The notes below the pieces were generated by a model. That model had not been told where the DNA came from. It was given only the letters and a program-made list of their open reading frames with translations, and ran no database searches. A DNA stretch of 64,000 nt. Source: Dryomyza anilis. Taxonomy: Eukaryota; Arthropoda; Insecta; Diptera; Dryomyzidae. This document shows, in pieces, positions 30,646-43,358 of this stretch; position 1 is the stretch's first letter, and every line of letters begins with the position of its first letter. Made by a program: the position numbers and the translations under genes. The stretch covers positions 79,292,583 through 79,356,582 of the forward strand of contig OX638130.1 of the NCBI GenBank assembly GCA_951804985.1, read 5' to 3'.

Positions 30646-33359
30646 CATTTTTCAACAAGTCCGAAATTGAGATGTTTTAAAAATCGCTCAAAATCAATTA
30701 AAAGGCATATAAATGGTATTATGTTAATGCAAAAAAGTAGACCATAAACCATTCTATGTAATAGACTCTTCAAAAGATTTTAAATATTATTCAAATATAC
30801 GAATAAGAAAACACTGAGTCTGCAGTCAAAATCAGAACCAGAGAGTTATTATAATTACTATTTTTTTCCAAATACGTAACGTTTTTAAGTCAGCAATCGT
30901 CAGAAAATGCATGAAATTCAATTTTGGCAGAATGAAAAATACAATCATGAGGTTACGGCAACCGAATGTGCAGTTTAATTAACTGCATGCCAAAAGAAGA
31001 TTTTCTATGTGTATCATTAAATAATAATTGGTCTTGCTTATTGCAATTATAACAATACATTATAAAATGTATGGTATAACAACATATTTTATTAAAAGAT
31101 GGAATATTATTGAACTAATCTTACGTATCCTATTGATCTATTTAAATAATATAAATAAATGTTTTTCTATTGAAATTCAATTAATTTACCATGTTTTCTT
31201 GCTGGTTGTATATATAAAATGTGCGAAGGTTTTGTTAAAAGTACGAATGTTTGCATAAAATATCCAATAAAGTACTATTATATACGAATGACTTTCGTAG
31301 AATATTTTCATAAAATAGAAAAAAATAAAAGGAAAATCTTAAGTATTTGCAAAGTAATTATAAGAAATATCAAATATAGGTGATATAGTTTTTAAAAAAT
31401 TTAAATAAAATCCAAAGACAAAATAAGAAATATTGAAGTGAGGCTTTATTTTAAAAATAAAATTGAATTATGAATTAATCAACAAAAAATTGAAATGTAA
31501 ACTTCGTAAATACGGTTGACTCTTATTCATGCAACTTAAACTATAAAGTGTTTTGTACCAGAGTGACATTTTCTGGGTGTACTTTATATATTCACGTTAT
31601 TATCCGATGTATTTCAGTAAAAAGAAATTAGTTTGCAAATCCCTTGGCAAAATTACCTGCTGTGAAATATCCTTTAGTATCAACTAATCTAAGCTTTAAT
31701 ATGCAATTTGCTTATTCATCAGTTTATTTTTATACTTCTATTAAAAAAAAAACACCTCTAAGATAAATTTCACCACTTTTTTACACTATTTTGCAGTTTA
31801 TTTGGTAACATAATAATACATTTATTTTACTGTATAAATAGAAAAATCAGTTTTAATAAAAATGTGTCACATCTTTTCACATATGCACGACTAATTTTTT
31901 CTCTGACAGCTGAAGTGTTACATTTTCCGCGTTCGAATGTATATCCTTAAATTCAACTTCCAACTGTATTCATAGAAATTATACTCAGCATCCAACAGCA
32001 TCGGCGAGGACCTTGTAGTACACGATGCAGAATTGTTCACACCTAACGCATGCGCTGTGATTTAGTTTTTGAGTAAAAGCTATACATTTACCGCATTACT
32101 GTGTATTGCTCACGAGCAGGGATCAGATTTTGATGACCTGCAAATACGTTAAAAGTTACCATTAAAATGACTGTAAAAATTTCATTAAAAAATACCTAAA
32201 AATTAATGTGTAAAATACACAATTTAACAAATATTGAACATTGTTTTTGTTCAATCAAGTTTTAAAAGGTATATGCACGTCGCAGAATGGTCTTAGAATT
32301 CTATCTGACGGTCACAAATATGAAACTTTAACTTTTTCTGTAACTTTTGTCGGATTGAGCTACTATTTGCAAAGATATTTCAGTTTCAGTAGAGGATTAG
32401 GGCTAACCCAGCAGCATAAAATATTGCACGAACGTTTGAAAAAAGATTGAAATATTGCCTGAAATATCGGTGAAATGTTCCAGCAGTATATCTGTATTCA
32501 GTTTTGTATAAATTGAAAAAATAACAAAATATTTTTTTTTTTCATTTTATTTATTAATGAGAAGAAAGAAATTTTATTTACAAAAAAATTGTATTTAAAA
32601 AAATATATAAATAATAAACAAACTCAACAAAATAAATAAATTCACATTTTAAAAAAAGTTCAAAAATAAAAAATCGGACATAACCGCCCAAATTCGAAAA
32701 ATTGGGGGTAATGTCCAAAACACCGACGGACATAAATCCCAAAATCACATTGGGGGTTATGTTCGTTGGGGGGTATGTCACGGCACTCTTAAAATACACG
32801 AAATGGTTAGTGTATTGTACGAAAATATTCGTGAAAATGATCCACGAAAACATTCGTAAATAGTACGAATGTACTTTCGTAAAGTTACGAAATATATTTA
32901 TGTTTAAATTCGCATATTTTAATAATCCACGAATTAATTCGTACATCTGACTAATAACATCTGACTAAAAACATTTGCAATAAATGCAAATGTTTCATTG
33001 TCATGATAGTCGATTCCAACGTAGTAAATATTTTATTTAAAAATATTTTTTAATAATTTCAATAACTTTTATTTCACACGCGATTAATTTGCGAAATAAA
33101 GTCAGTACATTTACGTAAATGCCGACACTGAAAAAGAAAATTTGATCTCTTTTGTTTTCTTCCTGTCTTCTTCATGTTTTCTGGTTCTGATTGCTTTACG
33201 AATATCAAATTGTGAAATATACGAATGTTTCGTATATAATAAAAAAATCGAATTGAAGTTAAAAATGACGAATGATGAGTTGTATTTACAATAAATCGTA
33301 TATTTTACGATGTTTAAATTTACGAAAAAGTATTTCGTTAATTGTCGCATTGATCATTT
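30646..33359. other. unassigned, about 2.7 kb
   Basis: AT-rich, no convincing coding. TACGAA/TTCGTA words cluster at 31230-31310 and 32810-33320. A GGGGGTAATGTCC / GGGGGTTATG pair near 32700-32780 hints at old repeat ends. The open frames here have no recognisable features. Confidence 0.4.
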
Positions 33360-33425
33360 TGAGGAATTCTTCAGCGATTGCAATATTGTAGTTATTTTAA
33401 GGATTCGTACACCTTGGTGACCTAA
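33360..33425 (-). mobile_element. mini-me-like repeat, 66-bp relic
   Basis: GAATTCTTCAGCGATTG ... TTATTTTAAGGATTCG matches the interior of type B copies (compare 12435-12490). Both ends are missing. Confidence 0.5.
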
Positions 33426-34214
33426 ACTGGTATAGTTGTTTTTGTATGGAAAATAACTACAGAATTTAATAGCTTTTCTATACAAAATTTCAATACATGT
33501 ATTAAAAAATATACATTTTGTCTTTGTTTATACTTCCAGAAATATGTGGAGAAATTACTACATATACCTTTAATTTTACAATAATATATAGTTACTTTAC
33601 TTTGTTGTGATAATTAATTAATTGACATATTTATTTTTATTAATTGGGAAAATTACTTATAATAATGAATACATAATTTTTAATACCAAAAATAAGATAC
33701 AAGAATTATAAATTAGAAAACTATTTAGTTGTATAGTATAAATACAACTCTAGATTGTTACCTACAACCACAAGAAAAATGTACATATAAAGAGAAATAA
33801 CGAAATATAGAAAATAGAAATATAGACAGACAGAAATAAATAAATAAATAAATAAAAATATAAATAAATCATAATATGGAAGCACCACTAAGCATCATCA
33901 GTTCTGACGACTCAAAGGAATGGAAGTGTTTCTTTTCGCTTAAAACACATAAGAATAATATGCTATGGTAAAACCATAAAGATGGCACATCAACTATTAC
34001 TGCCTGAACAGAATACAGCGATCAAAAAAAATTGTCGTCTCAATGCTTACGTCATGGCGCGCCATATCAGCCAACTACTCATTTGCAGCCTATATTTGTA
34101 TACTGCAGAGTTAACAACTAAGTTTTAAAATCAAAAATATTCAGCGGTAAACTTAGTTGGCAGCTCTATAGTCTTCTCTCATTAAGACGGTTCGGTCAGA
34201 TGCTACGGACAGCT
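33426..34214. other. unassigned, with an (AAAT)n run at 33834-33870
   Basis: AT-rich. A 31-codon frame starting at 33876 (MEAPLSIISSDDSKEW) is too short to judge. Confidence 0.4.
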
Positions 34215-34222
34215 ACGGACAG

Positions 34223-35714
34223 CAAGCGCGGGCGATGGGGGCGATCGCCCCGATAGCCCCCATCCCACTAACCCCCCCCCTCCCCAAAAAGGTGCACTTT
34301 TGAATTTTTCAAACAAAATTTCAAAAAAACACAACATGAAAAAAATGCGCCTAATTTCAGAATTTTGCGCCTTTTTAAATGAGCGGAAACTATAGAGAAA
34401 AGCGAAAAATTTGCAAAAAATCATAAAATTGCAAATTTTGCACCTCTACAGAAGGGCGAAAAATATAGACAAAGGTGCAAAATTTTCAAAAAAGCATAAA
34501 ATTGCAAATGCGTCTTATTTACAAAATGTTTGCGCCTCTATAGAAGGGCGCAAAATATAAAGAAAGGCGCAAAATTTTCAAAAAAGCATAAAATTGCAAA
34601 TGCGTCTTATTTACAAAATTTTTGCGCCTCTATAGAAGGGCGCAAAATATTGAGAAAGCCGCAAAATTTTCAAAAAAGCATAAAATTGCAAATGCGCCTA
34701 ATTTACAAAATTTTTGCGCCTCTACAGAAGGGCGCAAAATATAGTAAATGGAAAAAGCGCTTAAAATGCAGAATATTTGCGGCTTTTAAAAAGATCGCAA
34801 AATATAGAAAAAGGCGCCAAATTTTCAAAAAAAAAAAAACACAATTAATTTACAGAGTAAATATGTGTCATATTCATTTTTTGTTTGTTTTGATAATTTT
34901 GCGCTTGTAAAGACGATAAAATACTGTAAGTTATGCGCTGTTTTAATTTTGATTGTTATTTGAATAGTTTACGCCTTTTTGAGCTTTTCTCTCTACATTG
35001 CGCCTTTGTGTAAAAATTACTAACTATTTCCAGATTACTAATATTCTGTAACTTACCTTTTTAATTGTTCGTTTTTTTTTAAATTTTGCGACTTAAAAAA
35101 AACTTTTTGACATTTTAATCATCGTTAAAATTGCCCAAAATATCGGGTAACTTTTATTTTCGACTTTTTTAGAATTTTTGTATAGAATAAATTCTCAAAT
35201 AGATATTCATCAATATAACTTGCCAACGAAATATTATAATTAACTGTTGGGCCACTTCTAGAAAATTTTCAAAGAGCGTTTCAGCGTTACCTATTCATTT
35301 CAAAATTTTCTTCGTCATTTTGATAAATAATTAAATATTTTTCTCAACAATCAGAATTTCATTTTAATTTTATTTTTTATATAATTACAAATCCCAATCG
35401 CTATGGTTATTAGATCATAAAAATAACCATATAATTACAAATGTGGCATTATTACCTTTCATTTGAGTACCTATATGATCAAATATGTAGATGCACCGGA
35501 TATCGTTTTTTCTAGGGTACCACAGATCCGACCGCACCCTATATTTTTTGTTTTTTAAGCAAATAAAACGGTTTATTTAAAGAAAAAAAGTTGCTTTAAG
35601 GAAGTACAGTTGTATAAAATATAAAGTACAGAAAATATAAAAAGGGCGCAAAATAAAGTTTTGGGGCGCATTTTACAAAAAATTGGAAAAAAGACGCAAA
35701 AGAATCAATCGCTG
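34223..35714. mobile_element. hAT-like non-autonomous element with 8-bp target duplication
   Basis: Flanked by ACGGACAG at 34215-34222 and 35715-35722. Left end CAAGCGCGGGCGATGG; right end, read inward, CAGCGATTGATTC. Shares about 450 bp of its right half with 10665-11139, whose tip reads CAGGGGCAGATCCAG. It holds a 92-bp tandem array and GGGCGCAAAAT words throughout. Open frames in it only follow the repeats. Confidence 0.65.
34439..34750. repeat. 92-bp tandem repeat, about 3.3 units
   Basis: Units begin TGCRCCTCTAYAGAAGGGCG at 34439, 34531, 34623 and 34715, a constant 92-base step. The array lies inside the hAT-like element. Confidence 0.85.
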
Positions 35715-35722
35715 ACGGACAG

Positions 35723-36550
35723 TTTTCGTTTATTTATATACCTCTTACACAGTCATCCATCGTGCGCAAATAAAAAAAAAATATTTTGTTTGGTGCAAAA
35801 AATAATGCAAACAAATACTTTAAGTGTTTGAGATATTATTAGGAACAACCAATTTAAATGATTTGTAACAAATACTTAACTTATTAATCGCAAGCATCTG
35901 TAATATTTGTACCAAACTATATAAATGTTCTACTCTTTTGCTGAAAACACTCTTCATTACACAAAAGTGTTTCCTATAAATACCTTTATTGCTTCCAAAC
36001 AAAATCCACATCCCACACAGACACGGATTGAACTTTATAATTAAAAAACTTTAAAAAATCGAATACAACTACTAAACGTTTCTGATTAACTATGATCTCC
36101 ACTGAGTATTACAAAAAAATATATTAATTTGTCTGAGTCGAATGTGAGTTCTGGCGATAAACGTTGCACGTTGCGTGAGGTTCGGCACAGCACTAAAAAC
36201 GACATGATTACTTTCGGAAATACCCGGGCAAATACTTCTTTTCAAACAAGCGTTTCGAGCAAACAATTCAAATAATTATTATTTGAGGCAAGTGTTTGTT
36301 CCATACACTCATTTAAATTTACCATTTAAGACAAATATATGCTGTAGTTAACAGAAGTAATGAATGTGTTTAGGAGGAATAATTATTTGAACACTTACAA
36401 AGTGTTTAATGTAAACAATTAAAGTGTTTACGACAAATAAATTACTATATGTTACAAATACTAATAAATTGAATTGTTTGCAGGAAACAGTCATTATTTA
36501 TGTCAAATTTTATACAATTATAAGTATTTAGTGTGTAGTGAGACAAATTT
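35723..36550. other. unassigned
   Basis: AT-rich, no gene or shared repeat recognised. Confidence 0.4.
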
Positions 36551-37200
36551 GTGGGTCACAAATTGCCGCACACATAGATTTCGATCAGATTTCCGCAGCT
36601 GCATCATACAACGCCACTGCGTCATACAATGCAGCATGCAATACATCACAGCATGTTTGATGCTGGTTGCAACATGAAAGACACAAGAAGCACATACACA
36701 AAACATAAAGCAAATGGTGCAGCAACAACAACAACATAAATGCTCCTTGATGTTGCTGCATACGATGCAGCCAGTACAACGAGCAACACTACACGAAGAC
36801 AACAACGAGATGCACGACTGCAGCAGCATACACCAGCTGGCGTGTATAAAAGGAGCGTCTTTGTGCAACAGAAGACAGTCTTACCCAGGCTGCCGAGGAA
36901 TACCTATTCCCAGAGCAGCAGTCTAATCCAGGCCTCCGAAGTAGATCAATTCCCAACAGTAAAAGTCGGGCTCGAGAGGAATACCAATTCCCATAAACAC
37001 ATTGAGAGGAATAGCAATTCCCATAGTGCACCGAAAGAAATAATCAAGAGAGGAATAACGATTCCCAAAAACAATAAATAATTTGAATTCACAAAATAAT
37101 AAAGTAATATACCGAAGCCAAGCAAAAGTTGAATTTTTTTGTACGAACGCTGGACACCGCAGAACATACCCTGGAATGTTCGTTACAAGTGGAAACAATA
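36551..37200 (+). promoter_or_regulatory. TATA-bearing GC-richer region, possibly a solo LTR or promoter
   Basis: Base composition changes abruptly to a CA/GC-rich stretch with a strong TATA box, GTGTATAAAAGGAG, at 36842-36855. Four GAGGAATA...ATTCCCA palindromes lie downstream, then AATAAA-type signals near 37075 and 37098. Overall order (upstream region, TATA, transcribed leader, AATAAA) resembles an LTR of a BEL/copia-type element, but I found no second copy and no tip pair. A host promoter is the alternative. Confidence 0.35.
36895..37066. repeat. four GGAATA-N(2-3)-ATTCC imperfect palindromes
   Basis: At 36895-36911, 36976-36992, 37006-37022 and 37050-37066, each GAGGAATA followed by two or three bases and TTCCC/ATTCCC. 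Spacing is irregular. They sit 40-215 bases downstream of the TATA box. Confidence 0.7.
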
Positions 37201-37280
37201 AGTTTTCACTACAAACAATTGATTGTTGACGGAAAATATTTCGTAAACAATCCTTTTTTTTGTGTGCACACATTTTCACA

Positions 37281-38000
37281 TAGGTGTAGGGTATTTATAG
37301 TCGGCTTAGACCGACAATAACTTTGATAATACTTATTAACTTCATCACACCAAGTATATATAGTCATGATCATCATCACTACCCGAGTCATTTTGGCCAT
37401 GTCCGTCTGTCTTGCTGTCCGTATACACGCAAACTTCAGAAATAATGGTCAGAATACGATGAAATTAGTCACAATATATTTTGGCCAAAAGTAGGAACTG
37501 ATTTTGAAAATGAGCCAAATCGGCCAACGAACACGCCCACCTCCCATCCAAGTCAGTTTTATATAACATTTTAGAACGTAATACCTCGAAAACTATTCAA
37601 GATATGCTTATAAAATTTAAAACGTATTGTTAGAATTCACCTAAAAAAATATGGTCCAAAATCCGCCCACATTTTTTACATTATTTCCCGAGTTTTCATA
37701 GTTTAAATTTTAGCCGTAATTATTAATATCAAATCTATGAAATACCTTACAAAATTTAAAATATAGATGTGGTTCGCCCCCTTTTATTTTTCTAAATTTT
37801 TTTTTATTCGATTTTTATACTTTGCATCAATTTTTTATTTTTTGGGATATAAGACGTAAATTTCTGATATGTGAATAATATTCTGAGAGTGGCGGTTCAG
37901 CCTAATTAAAAAATATACAATAGATATCCCTCATTAATATCCCCACCAAAGGTGTAGAGTACTCCATAGTCGAGCCGACCGACTATAAAATCCGTCTCAT
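37281..38000 (-). mobile_element. mini-me-like repeat, type A
   Basis: Minus-strand copy; TAGGTGTAGGGTAT at its left, GTCCGTCTGTCTTGCTGTCCG at 37400-37420 and GTCGAGCCGACCGACTATAAA at its right. The CCCACATTTTTTACATTATTTCC stretch near 37672 shows the empty site used by the nested copy at 11933. Confidence 0.65.
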
Positions 38001-39113
38001 GCACGGAGGGAAATAAAATTCTAAAACGCGAGAAGAATTCGGTTAGAAAGAAAAATAGTAGAATTTGACTAATACCAATAAAATACTACTAAAATTCATG
38101 AATTTGTCATCTGGATATCAAGAAAGCAAATTACTTAGTTGTCAAAAAAGTAAACAAACTATATTCAACTGGATTTTCAGAAGTTAATTTATTGATTATT
38201 AAAAACCAAAAAGAACTGTATTCAACGCAAAAAGAACACGTGTTCATGTAGATGCTCATGCTCTCCATACTAGGGTTTACATTATATAAGCAGTCAATGG
38301 TCCCGATCATAGCTACATAATTTGTTCCTCATAAGGAGATTTCCATCGGGTAATCATCGGGATTTAATGAGAAAAGCCCTAAATATTTTTTTTTATAGAC
38401 GGGAAACTATCATAAATATTGGTGCATGCTTACGTCGCTATTTTTCCCGCTCACATTGAACGTAGTGCCGTGCCTCTTTTTCCAATCCCTCTCACATTTA
38501 GCTAAAAGACAAACAACAACAATATACATCACTGAGCAAAATTTCGTGACTGGGCTATCTTAATTACACCGATACCTTGAGTTAAAAGTTCAGTTTTGCC
38601 ACGCCATTTTGTACTTTTAGAGGCGATTATCATAAAAAAAAACCTTTGTAGTGCGCGCTTACATCGGCAGATGAACGTCCTGTCCAGATTTCATGTTTCT
38701 ATAGTAAAATTTAGATTTTTTCGATTTTCCAGTTTTTCCTTTGGTTCCGAATTTTATTTTTTCCTAAACCACTATTGCATTAACACGAAGCGTAAAGTGA
38801 AATTCTCCCAAAATAAATGATTATTTTGAAATGATTACGATCATCATAAAAATGAGTGAACTGGACTCAAAGTATTTCGTACCCAGAAAAAAAATCATTA
38901 ACCGGCAATTGTGAACTGTAAATTGTGAATAGAAAATAATTTTTAGAATAAAACCAAATATATATTGATCGAGTCCTTAAAAATTCAAAAACTATAATCA
39001 ATCAACAAAGATAGATCAGGGTGAAATGTTAAAAAACATGTACAACAATGTTTTCTCACAGGCACTCTTGGAGTCCGGCAGATATCTCTTTGCCGGCAAC
39101 CGAAAAAATTAAT
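38001..39113. other. unassigned, about 1.1 kb
   Basis: AT-rich; no gene, RNA or repeat recognised. Confidence 0.4.
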
Positions 39114-39750
39114 AACCTGTTGGGAAGGTTAGATCATATGGGAAATTTTAAAGTAGGGACATTTTATTGTAGGTGTTATTATGATAGTTAGGATTATTAA
39201 AATTATAGTCGGTCTAAGCGACTATAAATACCCTACACATACGTGTGGTTACCATTAAAAGTGGTATATAGGTCACCAGGGTATACGAATCCTGAAAATA
39301 ACTACAAAATTTTAATCGCTGAGGAATTTCAATTCATTTGATACCCATATTTACAAATGGGTAGGTGTACAAAATTTAATTTTTTTTTTAACTAAACGTC
39401 GTTTCGCGGGAAAACATTATTTTGATGTATTTGAGCATGAAGTCAATATATATTTGACAAAAAAAAAGTTTACCTAAACATGTAAACAGTAAAATTCACC
39501 AGTAGATGTATGTTTTATATGAGGTATTTGAACATAAGTAGTCGGTTCACAGGTCTCAATGGACTGATCATGTCCATTTGTACTGTCAAACAGCGTAAAT
39601 ATATAAGTAATATAAATTAGGAGTTTCATTTATTTATCTCTTCTAGTTTTTCTCTAATCAAGAATTCAACAGACAGACGGAGAGACAGACATCGTTAAAT
39701 CGACTCAGGGGGTTATGCTGATGAAGAATATATATACTTTTCCATACCGG
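39114..39750 (+). mobile_element. mini-me-like repeat, type B, 3' truncated
   Basis: Starts ACCTGTTGGGAAGGTTAG and runs through the GTCTAAGCGACTATAAATA block, a short GACAGACGGAGAGACAGAC tract and the ATATATACTTTTCCATACCGG core, where it stops. Confidence 0.65.
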
Positions 39751-40128
39751 TGCAATGAGAAAAGTAAGGCAGACTTTTCTATCAATTGTCATTTTGATAT
39801 ACTGAAAATCTACGATTTTTAATTTTTCAGACTACATGTCCAATGTAGTAGACTGACAATGAATTTTAAAAATTTCAAATCAAGAAAAGGTCAAGGGTAT
39901 GTCATCTGTTGAGAAGTTAAGTCATGGTTCCAGGAAACTATCAACAACCAAATTAATATTCAATACAGTACCAATACAGAAGCAGTGACTATTTCAACAA
40001 ACACCATAAGTTGTTTTTATTTTTATCAATATTTAAAAATTCCAGAACTATGGCATAGAAAAGTATATATATATTTTTTTGATGAGGGTTACACTCTGAC
40101 TTCATTAAATGCGTCAATTCCCCCTGTT
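39751..40128. other. unassigned
   Basis: AT-rich, nothing recognised; a 65-codon open frame at 39985 runs into the inverted repeat and is not supported. Confidence 0.4.
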
Positions 40129-40301
40129 GTTAAAAGTGCAACGCTTGATGAGAATTGCATCGTATTGCGAATTTTTCAGTAATGCATTTTCAACAAAAAT
40201 TTAAATTAAATCAAAGAAATATATATTTTGTTGAAAATGCATTATTGGAAAATTCGCAATACGATGTAATTATCATCAAGAACTAGCGTTGCACTTTCAA
40301 C
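40129..40301. repeat. inverted repeat with about 73-bp arms
   Basis: GTTAAAAGTGCAACGCTTGA ... AACAAAAAT (40129-40201) pairs with ATTTTGTTGAAAATGC ... GTTGCACTTTCAAC (about 40226-40301) with a few mismatches and a loop of about 24 bases. The size and symmetry fit a MITE. Confidence 0.75.
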
Positions 40302-40698
40302 CTAACATGACTGTTTTTTTTTCTTTGATTTTTTAAGTATTTATTTAAAATAAAAATGCGAAGAATGCCAGAGCTGAACAATGTGCTCAACTACAGCAGC
40401 AGGAGCAAAAGCAACCAGTAACACAGTGTTGTCACTCTACCACAATTGTGGTAGAGTGCTTTTAGATTTCTACCATTTCTACCACGGAGGGTTCAAAATC
40501 TACCATTTTTTTAAGTTATGTAAAATTTATTTATGTTCCTAAAAAAAACTATCAAACTCAAATAAGAATACTGAAAGACATAACCGTAAATTTAAAAATG
40601 TATTCTAAGCAAACAATGAAGTTCCAATATGTGCGTTTTACAGTCTGATTTCATGATCATGAATTTCCATAAAAAAACATCTGAACACGTATACGTAC

Positions 40699-42981
40699 TA
40701 GAGATGGGCACGTGAGTGAGTTTTGACTCACACTCACTCATGCTCACGAAAGATTTTTTCTAATCATGCACACTCACTCACGGCCTTTTTATGCTCTTCT
40801 CACACTCACTCACAATCACGTGAGTAAAATTAGGATTCAATCAGAATCACGCGTGATCACGCGTGATTCACGTGAATCACGCTAAATCACGTTTTTTTGC
40901 TATTGTTTTCAGAATGCATAAAAATACATATTTCATTTGTAATGTTGGTGAGATTGGTCGACCGAGCGTGGCACCTCCAATACAACCTACATCTTTAAAA
41001 TCCAATAATGATGTTATGATGTTCTGGATTTTAATAAAATATATTAAAATTTTTAACGGAGATGGAAATACGAAAGACCTTCGATGTGCTTTTCATATAA
41101 AAACGCAAAAATTGCCTTGAAGAATAATTCTCCGTTGAACAATTCGTGTAAAATCTTTGAGAATTGTCTCTGGAAAACTTATCTGTGGAAAAGAATTATC
41201 AATAAAAAATAGTCCGGAGTAGAATTTACCAGGGATGAATTGTCTTTGGGAAAAACTATTTTTGAAGCGATTTTTTTGGTTACTACATTTATAACTGGAA
41301 TAAAAACGGGACCCACACAAACCCCTGGAACAAATTAAACTTAGTAAACAAAAGGAAGTCAATACAGAGTTATCATGTATACACGCTGCAAAAAAAAGGG
41401 CTCTCCCAAACATAATTTTGCAGGCATTAACATGTATGTTTGGAATTTTATGTAAACATAATATTGATATCCCGGAAACATTTTAATGTTGCCCCTCAAA
41501 ATGGAGTATGTTCTAATGGAAACATAATAATTACTACATCCAAATAAAATAAATATTTGAACCGAAACATAAATATGTTCAAAATAAAACATGATTTTGA
41601 ACGACCTGAATATAAATACGTTTCCAGTGAAACATATCAGTTGTTTCAGTTCAAAAAGTAGTATGTTTGCATAGAAACATATTTAAATATTTTTGGAAAG
41701 AAATCCTGTAAATAAAATAAAATTTTGTTTTTTTATTAATTTTTATTAAAAATCTTTAAACATACACAGTGGAAAATTATAATAATAGAATTCATATACA
41801 CATTTTTAAATGCATAAATAAATAATTGGTTTAAAACTGCAAGTACAAGTGACAGCATCAATGAATGCACAATTGCAGTTACAGTTGATCTCAGTACAGC
41901 ACATAGCGTAGGCAAGGAATTCACGGAGGCTTTTGTAAAAAAAATATGCCAAATTCTGTTTGAAAATCGAAACACAGATTTTTATTTGTGATTTTTTCAC
42001 ATTAATTTCAGAAATTATATACTGCACTATATTATACTCTGTTACAATTTGTACTTTTTGTAACACAATTTATATATTTACAACGTTGCTAACTTCGTCA
42101 GTAGATAAATTATCGAATTAAGACGAGCGTTGCGAACATATGTTGCATTTAGATTTGATTAGTATTTTCTGTGTTTCGAAACATAGTTTTAACCAAGTAA
42201 ATTGCCAAGAAATAGTTTATTCAAATGCAATTAAAATTTTATGTTTGTATTGTTGGTATATTTATGGTTATTTGGACAGATTCTGCTGGACAATATAATA
42301 ATGTTTACACGTGAACAAAAATAAATTCAATTTCGATTATAATTTAATTACACTTCATTCCTAATACATGTATGGTAATTTCGTATTACTTTTTAATTAC
42401 ATTCAAACATATTCAAACAAATCTTTTCTATCCGTGTAGTTGAAATTGAAAATTCACCTTTTTTCAAAAATGAGTAACAAAAAAATTGAGTTCTATATCC
42501 ATTTCCATGAACGGTCATATGAAACCAAGCAAAAACTAAAAATTTACTAGCCCATACTAAGTACGACTGCTTTGCAGGGGTTAGATCAATGTTGACTGGA
42601 ACCTTGCAACTTATTCTGAGTTGAGTGGGTATATGACGGTCGTTAGAAAGGGTTTGATTGATTATTGTTCTGAAAAATGAGCAGTCGCTTTCCTGAAGCC
42701 TTCTGAGTTCAAGGGGATGTCCTACTTGTTCTGTAGTTCAGAAAAAATATCGAAAAATCGCAAAAAATTAAAAGTGAGATTTTTTTATTTTATGAAATAT
42801 TCCACCCACGCACACTCACTCACGAAAAAATTTTACTCACGCACACTCACTCACGGTATTTTTAGGGCTACTCACACTCACTCACACTCAAGTGAGCAAA
42901 ATTAGGATTCAATCACAATCACGCGTGATCACGCTTGATTCACGTGAATCACGCTTAATCACGCTCACATGCCCAACCCTA
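40699..42981. mobile_element. hAT-like element with 8-bp target duplication (middle element of the nest)
   Basis: Flanked by ATACGTAC at 40691-40698 and 42982-42989. Ends TAGAGATGGGCACGTGAGTG and, read inward from the right, TAGGGTTGGGCATGTGAGCG (16 of 20 identical). Both subterminal regions are packed with CACTCACTCAC and ATCACGCGTGATCACG words, likely transposase-binding repeats. No transposase frame is left; about half of its length is the R1 copy inside it. Confidence 0.8.
41391..42437 (-). mobile_element. R1 repeat element, copy b (1.05 kb, innermost of the nest)
   Basis: Reverse complement of 486-1772 with about 240 bp fewer in total; tips ACACGCTGCAAAAAAAA and TCCGTGT. The open frames at 41736-41975 and 41806-42066 are the two reading frames over the part corresponding to 1007-1288 of copy a; they are not conserved as one protein. 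Confidence 0.65.
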
Positions 42982-43358
42982 ATACGTACTGAGCAAAATG
43001 CATCTTTCAAATAAGATCGTTTAAAAAAGTGCTCTATTTAGAATGAATGTGCCTTTGGTGAGCCATAATTCATTTATTTGCAAAAAAAAAAATAATATTT
43101 TTGATATTTCACATTCAATTTTTAACTAATTTCCAGAGCTTGAGCCTAACTGGAATCTATGTACTTATTGTGTTGTTAAGGAAAAATATATAATTTATTT
43201 AAGTTTGATTATACAATTGAAAAATGTAAAGAATATATTAAAAAGATCTATATATTACGTATTTGCAAAAACATAAAAAGCTACAATTATTTTGTGAAAT
43301 CCACCATTATTTTTTTGCCCAATCTACCAATAATTATAATTTTAAAGTGACAACACTG

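Larger units (their letters stand above)
40424..43358. mobile_element. DNA element with CAGTGTTGTCACT ends (outer element of a nest)
   Basis: CAGTGTTGTCACT at 40424-40436 and its exact complement at 43346-43358. A CAGTG start is typical of hAT-type termini. Without the inserted element at 40699-42981 it would be only about 640 bp, so it is non-autonomous. Flanking octamers (CAGTAACA and GGTGGTAT) do not match, so the target duplication is lost or the superfamily differs. Confidence 0.6.

Noticed and set aside
36518..37400. Several overlapping open frames of 60-118 codons on both strands
   Set aside because: All frames are open at once in a CA-rich patch and none has recognisable domains; the TATA and dyad signals explain the region better.
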